45,916 nucleotides of DNA. It comes from Pseudoselenomonas ruminantium (lineage in GTDB: Bacteria; Bacillota; Negativicutes; Selenomonadales; Selenomonadaceae). Position 1 is the stretch's first letter, and every line of letters starts with the position of its first letter. The translations under genes and the position numbers were made by a program. Location of the stretch: assembly GCA_002373045.1 (NCBI GenBank), contig DFHU01000024.1, positions 4,567 to 50,482 on the forward strand, in the 5' to 3' direction. The notes beneath the pieces were generated by a model. It was not told the DNA's origin, did no database searches, and saw only the letters and a program-made list of their open reading frames with translations. Positions 16,822-23,804 of this stretch are shown here, piece by piece.

Positions 16822-17586
16822 TTATAACTTTATCCCCACAGTGATTTCCTGCATAAAAGCCTTTGGTGTGGTATGCAGGTATTTCTTGAACACCTGACTG
16901 AAATTCTTGTACTCGCCAAAGCCCGTCTGCTCTGCAACTTCATAAACCCGCCAAGTTCCTGCTTGCAGCATTTCAATCGCCTTTTGCAGGCGGTACTGCG
17001 TCAGGAGATTGCCAAAGGTCTGCCCCGTTTCCTCCTTGAGCTTGCGCGACAGATAACTCGTAGAAACGCCGAGTTCAGCCGCAATAGCCTCGCTGCTGAG
17101 CTTGCCAGCAAAGCCTGCCTCAATGCGCTGCAGTACCGCCTGCACATAGGGATTGCCCGTATGATAGGCCGCTTTTAAGCCCTCATCCCAGGAAATGCTC
17201 TCCTGCGGCACGGGCTGTTCCTGTCGGTCAATTTTGGCCAAAGCCTTGGCTAAATCTTCTTCATTGACCGGTTTTAGCAGATAGTCGCAGACGCCTAAGT
17301 GCAAGGCGGTCTGTGCATAGGAAAAATCAGCATAACTGGTCAGATAGATGACCTGCGGCGGATTTTTCTCTGCCCGCAAGGCCTCGGTCAGCGCAATGCC
17401 ATCCATAACCGGCATCCTGATATCCGTCAAAACCACCTGCGGTCGTGTCCTTTGAATAACCTGCAGCGCCTCTTTGCCGTTAGCGGCTTCGCCTACGACC
17501 CGCGCGCCCATCTTCAGCCAGTCAATGGTGTACACCAGCCCCCGGCGAATAATGTCTTCATCTTCTACAATGACCAAATCAAGCAT
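16822..17586 (-). CDS. Response regulator with AraC-type DNA-binding domain (YesN-like)
   Basis: Two-component transcription factor. The receiver domain (1 to about 120) has the acidic pair in VEDEDIIRRG, the phospho-acceptor in VVLTDIRMPVMDG, a conserved Thr in YLTSYADF, and Lys in LLKPV. The C-terminal domain (about 150-254) has two helix-turn-helix units, seen in AIAAELGVSTSYLSRKLKEETG and VAEQTGFGEYKNFSQVFKKYLHTTP, the AraC signature. The start overlaps the kinase stop by 8 nt. The target is probably the ABC importer operon upstream, whose promoter has matching direct repeats. AraC-type regulators paired with YesM kinases usually control carbohydrate or related uptake. Confidence 0.94.
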   Translation of the reverse strand: MLDLVIVEDEDIIRRGLVYTIDWLKMGARVVGEAANGKEALQVIQRTRPQVVLTDIRMPVMDGIALTEALRAEKNPPQVIYLTSYADFSYAQTALHLGVCDYLLKPVNEEDLAKALAKIDRQEQPVPQESISWDEGLKAAYHTGNPYVQAVLQRIEAGFAGKLSSEAIAAELGVSTSYLSRKLKEETGQTFGNLLTQYRLQKAIEMLQAGTWRVYEVAEQTGFGEYKNFSQVFKKYLHTTPKAFMQEITVGIKL

Positions 17587-19126
17587 CCCGGGACTCCTTT
17601 TTTAGTATCGGCAGGTGCAGACGAATTTCCGTACCGCCCTCCGCCGGACAATTTATACTAAGACCGCAATTCTCACCATACAAGAGCTGCAAGCGCCGCT
17701 GTACGTTAAACAGCCCCTTATGGCTGCTGTTGTTTTCGCTGCTCTTTAACAATTCATTCAACTGTGCCAACCGGTCTTTTTCAATGCCTCCACCGGCGTC
17801 TTTAACCAATATCTGAAGCGTATTGTCCTGCCGCTTGACCTGAAACATGATTCGCAGATTTCCCTCTGCAGTCTCGCCGTATTTGATGGCATTTTCCAAA
17901 AGCGGTTGGAACATCAGCTTGGGCACAGGAACCTGCCGCGCCGCAGTATCCACATCCGCCTGAAAATCCAACCGGCTGCCAAAGCGATACTTTTGGATTT
18001 TCATATAGCTTTCCAGATATTTCAAATCCTCCTGCAAGGCCACCTGCCGCCCGTCGCCAGCAATGCTGTAACGCAAAAGCGCCGAAAGCGCCATAATCAT
18101 TTCCGTGGCCGCACCTGGGTCAAGACGCACCATAAATTTGATGTTTTCCAGCGTATTGAAGAGAAAATGCGGATTAAACTGGGATTCCAGTTCCCGCAGT
18201 TCGGCAATGGTCGTCAAATTGTCCAAAGCCTGTACCGTAAGCCGGCTCTCCCGCCGCACACTGCGCAGGATAAGTGGAATCATTAGCAGCACCGCCAAAA
18301 GCACTGCCCCGGCGGCGATAATGTAGCGCACCAATAAGTCCGTAACCGGCGACACTGCATACAGCTGATATTCTTCCCCGCCAAAGGGAATTGCCGTGCG
18401 TGTCACATAGAAAAAATCCTTGCCCTCGTGGATGATTTCGTGGTCAGCTTCTGCAAAATCTGCCTGTATCTTGCGACCATCCAAGACCTTTTCCCCATAC
18501 TTTTCCAAGCGGGCATTGCCCAAGGAATCAGCAAGGACGAGCGCTACACCTTTGCCCTCAGCCAGGCTGTTCAGATAAGCGGCATGCACATCGTAAAGCA
18601 GGTAGCCCACAGCTTCCCCATCCATGACAATCGCCCGCCCGCACAGCAAATCCTGTCCCATCGCCACGGGCAAAAATTCCGAGCAAACCTGATAGGGTTC
18701 ACGGGCCAAACGATTCCAGATGCCCCATTTTTTATTCACGACGGGCATATATTCCGGCAGCTCCTTGCGGCTGCCCAAAAGCACTTCGCCATCTTCATCG
18801 AGCACATAGAAATCGGCCCCGGTGTGCCCAATATCGGCATAAAGCCGGCCAAAAGCCTCCGCCCGCTCGTCGCTGTCCTCCCACTGCGATAAATCCCGCA
18901 CTTTCCCCAGAAAAAGTGCCGTGGCTGCCGCATTGCGGGAAAAATCATCACTGACCGTCGCCAAGCGCTCTGCCGCCTGCTCCCTAATCTCATCATTTAC
19001 ACCCACCACCGAATACCGCCAGCTTGCCACGAGCAAAATCGTGCCCAAAAGCGTCAACACAAATAAAGGCACCAGGGCATACATGGCCAGGGCGCGCTGC
19101 AAACGAGATTCAAAATAACGGTGCAT
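17579..19126 (-). CDS. Sensor histidine kinase, YesM/LytS family
   Basis: Membrane kinase partner of the adjacent regulator. The 515-aa protein has a membrane segment near residues 10-35 and an extracytoplasmic sensor region of about 240 residues containing ADFYVLDEDGEVLLGS. A second membrane segment lies near 270-295, followed by the His_kinase motif ESQFNPHFLFNTLENIKF. The ATPase domain has LLENAIKYG and VKDAGGGI. I prefer the ATG at 19126, because AAAGGAG lies 8 nt upstream; the ATG at 19144 has no such site. It has its own promoter. The sensor region looks dCache-like, but I did not prove the fold. The ligand is unknown. Confidence 0.93.
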   Translation of the reverse strand: MHRYFESRLQRALAMYALVPLFVLTLLGTILLVASWRYSVVGVNDEIREQAAERLATVSDDFSRNAAATALFLGKVRDLSQWEDSDERAEAFGRLYADIGHTGADFYVLDEDGEVLLGSRKELPEYMPVVNKKWGIWNRLAREPYQVCSEFLPVAMGQDLLCGRAIVMDGEAVGYLLYDVHAAYLNSLAEGKGVALVLADSLGNARLEKYGEKVLDGRKIQADFAEADHEIIHEGKDFFYVTRTAIPFGGEEYQLYAVSPVTDLLVRYIIAAGAVLLAVLLMIPLILRSVRRESRLTVQALDNLTTIAELRELESQFNPHFLFNTLENIKFMVRLDPGAATEMIMALSALLRYSIAGDGRQVALQEDLKYLESYMKIQKYRFGSRLDFQADVDTAARQVPVPKLMFQPLLENAIKYGETAEGNLRIMFQVKRQDNTLQILVKDAGGGIEKDRLAQLNELLKSSENNSSHKGLFNVQRRLQLLYGENCGLSINCPAEGGTEIRLHLPILKKESRDA

Positions 19127-19166
19127 GGGGAGGGCTCCTTTCATTTACGTTCTAAGTTACTACTCC

Positions 19167-19196
19167 ATTATAGCGAAAAAACAGTTGCATTTTCAA
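19167..19196 (-). promoter_or_regulatory. Sigma-A promoter for the kinase-regulator-phosphatase operon
   Basis: On the minus strand, TTGAAA (19191-19196) and TATAAT (19167-19172) are 18 bp apart, about 40 bp upstream of the kinase start. Confidence 0.7.
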
Positions 19197-19208
19197 GATA
19201 TTGCCTAC

Positions 19209-19408
19209 TGGAGGAGGAGCGTGGGACAGCTGCTTTCCGCTTGTCCTTGCTGCTAAAATGCTTTTTTGTCTTTTATGTGGCTAAAAAAATCAAAACTCGC
19301 ATTCGCTCAAACAATAGATTTTTCCAACCACAACAGCGGTAGACAAAAAAGCATTTCTTAACGCAGCAAGCCCAACGCTCCAATCAGCAGTCCCACGCCC
19401 CTCCTCCA
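19209..19408 (+). repeat. Structured intergenic element, family 1, copy D
   Basis: About 200 bp. Outer arms 19210-19227 and 19390-19407 pair at 17 of 18 positions. Middle stems are 19246-19253 with 19363-19370 and 19256-19270 with 19342-19356 (15 bp perfect). The top stem is 19285-19291 with 19317-19323, plus GTGG/CCAC. The 25-nt loop (19292-19316) contains ACTCGCATTCGCTCAAACAA. It has the same orientation as copy A and shares AGCGGTA, TTTCTTAACG and AACGCTCC with it. Confidence 0.85.
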
Positions 19409-19550
19409 AGAAAAGCAAATCTTATTAAGCACTCATTCCCCCCTCTTCAAACAAGCAATAGTAGCTTCGCGGCTGGGCTGGGAGCCTGACCGCTTCGCAT
19501 TAACTTGGTCTGGCTGGGACGATTTGCCATAAGCGGCGCGTTTGGCCATG

Positions 19551-19605
19551 GTCGTGAAGAAATTACTTTGCCTACTGCCAGATACCACTGCAGTAACTTC
19601 ACGAC
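19551..19605. repeat. Hairpin abutting element copy E, possible remnant
   Basis: GTCGTGAAG (19551-19559) pairs with CTTCACGAC (19597-19605), with TTACT/AGTAA inside. Its right arm overlaps the left arm of copy E. The string GTGAAGAAAT also occurs inside copy E, so this may be a decayed partial copy. The stretch 19409-19550 to its left is GC-rich and repeat-like (GGCTGGGCTGGGAG, GGTCTGGCTGGGAC), with no gene that I can support. Confidence 0.45.
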
Positions 19606-19801
19606 AGGGCATGGATGGTGGTGACAGCGGAGCGTTAGCCCGGTGACGTGAAGAAATAATTTTTTTCCTACCGCTAAAAATAGCTTGAAAAGCCAACTGT
19701 CTGAGCGTAGCGAGTTTTGGCTTTTCAAGCTATATAAAAGGGAAAAAATTATTTTAGTCACAGGGCGTAGCGGAGTCGTTACCACCATCCATGCCCTGTC
19801 G
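19602..19801 (-). repeat. Structured intergenic element, family 1, copy E
   Basis: About 200 bp. Outer arms 19602-19622 and 19781-19801 pair over 21 bp without a mismatch. The middle stem joins 19654-19668 with 19741-19755 (one bulge), and the top stem joins 19681-19694 with 19719-19732 (14 bp perfect). The 24-nt loop (19695-19718) contains ACTGTCTGAGCGTAGCGAGT. It starts 13 nt past the binding-protein stop. It is opposite in orientation to copy D, 190 bp away. Confidence 0.88.
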
Positions 19802-19814
19802 CGTAACTCTCATT

Positions 19815-20861
19815 TTACTGCACGCTGGTAAAGATATCTTTGAACTTATCCAGCCATGCTTTCTTGTTCTTGTTCACTACTTCCTCTTCATCATTGATGG
19901 AGTTAATCTCCGCTTTCGGCAGCAGCCCTACCGGTGCGGCTACGTCATCGCGAACGCTGCGGCGATGGAGTTTCTGCGTGATGAGGGTCTGTGCTTCCTT
20001 GCTCGTGATGAAGTCGATGAACTTCTTGGCATTTTCCATATGCTTCGCATTCTTGATGATGTAAATGCCATCCGGCTTGGAAATTACGCCTTCCTTCATG
20101 TAAACCAGCTTCACCGGCGCACCATCGGCTACGTATTTGGCGCCACCTTCTTCAAAGGTCAGGCCCACAGCGTATTCACCATCGGCTACACCTTTATACA
20201 CAGCCGAAGAACCGGACAGCAGTTTGCCATCGAGATTCTTGGCCAGTTTTTCCACATAATCCCAGCCCTTGTCGGGGTCGCCTTTGCCCATAGCATAGAG
20301 CATATTAATCAGGTGCTCATAGGAAGACGACGATTTGGACGGGTCTGCAAAGGCAATCTTGCCCTTGAGTGCCGGATTCAGCAGGTCTTCGTAGCCTTCC
20401 ACCTTCACATCCCCAATCAGGTTCGTATTTATCATGATTACGCTGGGAATATCCGTAAAGCGGGTAATCGAACCTTCCTTATTCTTGAAAGCCTCCTGCA
20501 CATGGTCTTCATTGACGGAACGATATTCCTCAAACAGCGCGGCCTTTGGTTTCATCGTGCCTAAGGAACCGCCCCAGAAGATATCGGCCAGCGGATTGCT
20601 CTTTTCCGATTCCACACGTTTTAAGAGTTCGCCCGTACCAGCGGCCACGACCTCAACCTTGACACCGCTCTGTTTTTCAAATTCCTCCACCAGCGGGTTG
20701 ATAAAGGCCAACGGATGCGGGCAGTAGATGACGACCTTGTTCTCGTCACTGCCAGCACTCTTTGCCGCATCCTTCTGTTCCCCGCCGCCGCCACAACTGG
20801 CAAAACAGGTGGTGAGCATCGCCGCGCCTAAAAGGCCGGCAATCCATTTTTTCAGCTTCAT
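19815..20861 (-). CDS. ABC transporter substrate-binding lipoprotein (AfuA/FbpA-like)
   Basis: Captures the ligand for the adjacent permease. The 348-aa protein has a lipoprotein signal (MKLKKWIAGLLGAAM, lipobox around CFASC), then a type 2 periplasmic binding fold with VVIYCPHPLAFINPLVEEFEKQ, DIFWGGSLGTM and TSKEAQTLI. This family includes Fe(III), 2-aminoethylphosphonate and sugar-phosphate binders. The paired tyrosines of classical FbpA iron sites are not obvious. A Ser-rich ADPSKSSSSYEH segment would suit a phosphoryl ligand, which is inference. The ATG at 20861 has AGGAGG 7 nt upstream. It is last of the three transporter genes, after a 20-bp palindrome. Confidence 0.88.
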   Translation of the reverse strand: MKLKKWIAGLLGAAMLTTCFASCGGGGEQKDAAKSAGSDENKVVIYCPHPLAFINPLVEEFEKQSGVKVEVVAAGTGELLKRVESEKSNPLADIFWGGSLGTMKPKAALFEEYRSVNEDHVQEAFKNKEGSITRFTDIPSVIMINTNLIGDVKVEGYEDLLNPALKGKIAFADPSKSSSSYEHLINMLYAMGKGDPDKGWDYVEKLAKNLDGKLLSGSSAVYKGVADGEYAVGLTFEEGGAKYVADGAPVKLVYMKEGVISKPDGIYIIKNAKHMENAKKFIDFITSKEAQTLITQKLHRRSVRDDVAAPVGLLPKAEINSINDEEEVVNKNKKAWLDKFKDIFTSVQ

Positions 20862-20878
20862 AACGAAACCTCCTTTGA

Positions 20879-20898
20879 ATAATATGACGTCATATTAT
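20879..20898. repeat. Perfect 20-bp palindrome at the permease stop
   Basis: ATAATATGAC followed directly by its complement GTCATATTAT. It covers the permease stop codon (20895-20897) and lies 17 bp before the binding-protein start. In RNA it could form a hairpin that protects or separates the binding-protein message; as DNA it looks like an operator. Confidence 0.7.
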
Positions 20899-22544
20899 AA
20901 CGTAACATCGCGGCGGCCGGACACCTTGAAGAAGATAACCATGGCCGTGATGGTCGTTAACGTAAGAATCGTGGACAGGGCCGCCGCCGTGCCATAGCTG
21001 GCGCGGATAACCTCGGTATAGATGGCTACCGACATGGTTTTCGTGGCACCTGTAAAGAGGATTACCGAAGAACTCAGTTCATTGATGGCCGTAATCCAGG
21101 AGATAATCGCCCCGCTCATGACACCGGGCAGCATCATCACTGCCGTGACCTTGAAGAAAGTCTTGACCGGCGAAGCACCAAGGCTTATCGACGCTTCCTC
21201 CAGACTCGGACTCAGCTGATAGAGAATCGCCGAGCTGGAACGCAGCGTATAAGGCAGACGACGGATAACCAAGGAAATGATGATGATAATCGCCGTCCCC
21301 GACAGCAGCATCGGTTCTTCATTAAACGCCAACAGCAGCGTGATACCGAGTACCGAACCCGGAATGATATAGGGGAACATGGTCAAGGTATCAATGACAT
21401 CCGTAAGCCAGCTCTTTTTGCGGGTGGTCAGGTACGCCACCGTCATGCCTAGGAACACAATCATCGCCATGGCCGCCGTGCTGTAAAGGTACGTATTAGT
21501 AATGGCCGTGCCCAAGGATTCAAAAATCGTGCGGTAGCTGTCCAACGAATAACCATCCACAAAGATGGAACCATTGGTCTTGAGGAAGGACGTATAAATA
21601 ACCACGAGCTGCGGAATCATCGAGAGCGCCACGAGCACATAAATGCACAGATGCATGATGACGTTCTTAATCCCCGTCATTTCGCCCACCGGCAGCGGCC
21701 GCAGGGAACTCATGGTAAAGGACTTCTTATTGACCACATACTTCTGCAGCATGAAGATGGTCGAGGTTATGAGCACCATAATCGCCGCCATGGCCGCCGC
21801 AAAGTTGGCCTGGTCGCCCACCTCGTTGATAAACTCCGAGTAAATCATGACCGGCATGACGTTAAAGCCCTCGCCAATCAGCATCGGCGTACCAAAATCT
21901 GCCATGGCATTCATAAAGACCATCAGGGCACCGGCGAGAATCGTCGGCGTAATCAGCGGCAGCATAATCGTGACAACCTTCTTGATACCGCTGCAGCCCA
22001 GACTTTCCGCCGCCTCAATCAGTGCCGAGTCGATATTTTTCATTGCCCCGGCTACATAGAGATAGATAAAGGGATAAAGCTTCAAGGTCAAAACGAGCAA
22101 AATCCCCGCAAAGCCGTAGATGGATGGAAAATCAATGCCCATGCCCGCCAGCCATTGGGTCAGGATACCACTGCGGCCGCCAATCAGAATCCATGAGTAC
22201 GCGCCGATAAAGGGTGGCGAGAGCAGGGAAATGATGATGCAGATTTCCACGATATTCTTGCCCCGCACCTTGAACAGCGTCATAAAGTAGGCCAGAGCCG
22301 TACCGATAATCACCGCGAGCACCGTCACACAGGTCGTAACGCTGAAGCTGTTAATCATGGACTGATAATAATATTTCCGGTCGAAGAAATGCGTGAAGTT
22401 CTCCATCGTGAACTCCCCAGTTACCGCATCCTGAAAGGCGCTGGCAAACAGGGAGAACAGCGGGTACATCAAAAACAGGCCGAATACCACAATGGAAAGC
22501 AGGGTTATCCACGCCCAAAAATCCCATTGAAATCGCTTATTCAT
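20895..22544 (-). CDS. ABC transporter permease, fused two-domain (FbpB/ThiP-like)
   Basis: Inner-membrane channel of the importer. The 549-aa protein holds two homologous halves of about six helices each, replacing two separate permease subunits. Each half has an EAA-type loop: ALIEAAESLGCSGIKKVVTIMLPLI in the first and SLEEASISLGASPVKTFFKVTAVMML in the second. I use the ATG at 22544, inside the ATPase stop region (8-nt overlap). A GTG at 22556 is possible but would sit too close to GGAAGG. This fused layout is typical of Fe(III), thiamine and 2-aminoethylphosphonate importers, and does not fix the substrate. Confidence 0.93.
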   Translation of the reverse strand: MNKRFQWDFWAWITLLSIVVFGLFLMYPLFSLFASAFQDAVTGEFTMENFTHFFDRKYYYQSMINSFSVTTCVTVLAVIIGTALAYFMTLFKVRGKNIVEICIIISLLSPPFIGAYSWILIGGRSGILTQWLAGMGIDFPSIYGFAGILLVLTLKLYPFIYLYVAGAMKNIDSALIEAAESLGCSGIKKVVTIMLPLITPTILAGALMVFMNAMADFGTPMLIGEGFNVMPVMIYSEFINEVGDQANFAAAMAAIMVLITSTIFMLQKYVVNKKSFTMSSLRPLPVGEMTGIKNVIMHLCIYVLVALSMIPQLVVIYTSFLKTNGSIFVDGYSLDSYRTIFESLGTAITNTYLYSTAAMAMIVFLGMTVAYLTTRKKSWLTDVIDTLTMFPYIIPGSVLGITLLLAFNEEPMLLSGTAIIIIISLVIRRLPYTLRSSSAILYQLSPSLEEASISLGASPVKTFFKVTAVMMLPGVMSGAIISWITAINELSSSVILFTGATKTMSVAIYTEVIRASYGTAAALSTILTLTTITAMVIFFKVSGRRDVTL

Positions 22545-23661
22545 TTTCCACCACACCTTCCATCAGGCTCTTAGAACCATCAGCCATGAAGACATTGACC
22601 TTGGCGGCATTGGGTTTCAGATAAACCGTATCGCCGATATCGAGCACGCGTTCCGCATGGCCCAAATCCTGACTGAACTCAATGGCAGGCTGGTCGGGTA
22701 TCAGCATATCATCTGGGAAATCCAGCCCATAGGTGATGTACTTGCCCAGGAAAACCTTGGTCTTGATGGTGCATTTTACGCCCTGTCCTTCGCCGCAGAT
22801 GGAAAATTCTTCGGGCCGTACGGCGATGGTCACATCATCGCCAACCTTAGCCGCCTCATTGAGATTATTCATGGGAAGCACAAAACCATCGGCAAAGACC
22901 ACGGCCTTGCTGCCGCCGCTTTCCTCAATGCGGCCCTTAAAGAGATTGGAGTGGCCGATAAAGGTTGCCACAAACACATTATACGGACGGGTGTAAATCG
23001 TATGGGGTGAAGCCGTCTGCTGAATCACGCCCTTTTTCATCACCGCAATGCGGTCAGAAATCGCCAACGCTTCTTCCTGGTCGTGGGTAACATAAACGGT
23101 CGTGATACCCACCTGCTTCTGCACCTCACGGATAGCCGAGCGCATCTCCACACGCAGCTTGGCATCGAGGTTGGAAAGCGGTTCATCCATCAACAGCACA
23201 CTCGGATGAATGACGATGGCACGCGCCAACGCCACACGCTGCTGCTGACCACCCGACAGCCGTTCGGGGAGCCTGTCCTGATACTCCGTAATCTGCACTA
23301 CATCGAGAATCTTATCGACTTTGGCCTTCATCTCGTCTTTCGGCATATTGCGCAGCTTCAGACCATACTCAACATTTTCCCGCACCGTCAGATGGGGGAA
23401 AATCGCATAACTTTGAAACACCATGCCGATATTGCGCTTGTGCGCCGGAATATCGTTAATCACCTGGTCATTGAAGCGAATCTGCCCGCCCTCAATGCTG
23501 TTAAACCCGGCAATCATGCGCAGGAGCGTGGTCTTGCCACAGCCTGACGGCCCCAAAAGCGTGAAGAATTCTCCATTCCTGATGTTCTGTGTCAGCTGCG
23601 GGATAATCGTCAAATCCCCGTACCGCTTAACCACCTTATCCGCCGTAATGGCAACACTCAT
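22537..23661 (-). CDS. ABC transporter ATP-binding protein (FbpC/PotA-like)
   Basis: Drives import by the adjacent permease. The 374-aa protein has Walker A LLGPSGCGKTTLLRM, a Q-loop in GMVFQSYAIFPHLTV, signature LSGGQQQRVALARA, Walker B VLLMDEPLSNLDAK and the H-loop THDQEEALA. A C-terminal TOBE-like domain (about 240-370) follows. I choose the ATG at 23661, because GGAGGA lies 8-9 nt upstream; the upstream GTG at 23682 would put that site inside the gene. It is first of the three transporter genes and follows a promoter with two direct repeats. Confidence 0.94.
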   Translation of the reverse strand: MSVAITADKVVKRYGDLTIIPQLTQNIRNGEFFTLLGPSGCGKTTLLRMIAGFNSIEGGQIRFNDQVINDIPAHKRNIGMVFQSYAIFPHLTVRENVEYGLKLRNMPKDEMKAKVDKILDVVQITEYQDRLPERLSGGQQQRVALARAIVIHPSVLLMDEPLSNLDAKLRVEMRSAIREVQKQVGITTVYVTHDQEEALAISDRIAVMKKGVIQQTASPHTIYTRPYNVFVATFIGHSNLFKGRIEESGGSKAVVFADGFVLPMNNLNEAAKVGDDVTIAVRPEEFSICGEGQGVKCTIKTKVFLGKYITYGLDFPDDMLIPDQPAIEFSQDLGHAERVLDIGDTVYLKPNAAKVNVFMADGSKSLMEGVVENE

Positions 23662-23708
23662 TGCCCTCTCCTCCATTCGCACTTTTTATCATTCACTAGC
23701 TTGTTTTC

Positions 23709-23737
23709 ATTTTATCGCCAATAAAAATAATAAACAA
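23709..23737 (-). promoter_or_regulatory. Promoter of the ABC importer operon
   Basis: On the minus strand, TTGTTT (23732-23737) and TAAAAT (23709-23714) are 17 bp apart, giving a start near 23702. The boxes are weak, as expected for an activated promoter. Confidence 0.55.
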
Positions 23738-23764
23738 TCCGAAATAAAGGATAAATATCCGAAA
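23737..23764 (-). promoter_or_regulatory. Direct repeats, likely response-regulator site
   Basis: TTTCGGAT occurs twice on the minus strand (23737-23744 and 23757-23764), exactly 20 bp apart. The flanks are similar (TTTnTTTCGGAT). The repeats cover about -35 to -62 of the importer promoter. AraC-type regulators commonly bind direct repeats about two helical turns apart. The left repeat touches the -35 box. Confidence 0.55.
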
Positions 23765-23795
23765 AAATGAACCACTCCGAAAACGGAATGGTTCA
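23762..23795 (-). terminator. Rho-independent terminator after ccmF
   Basis: The 12-bp stem (23768-23779 with 23784-23795, one mismatch) has a 4-nt loop. Six T residues follow on the minus strand (23762-23767). It ends the crp-ccm operon. Confidence 0.88.
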
Positions 23796-23804
23796 CTAAA
23801 TTTC

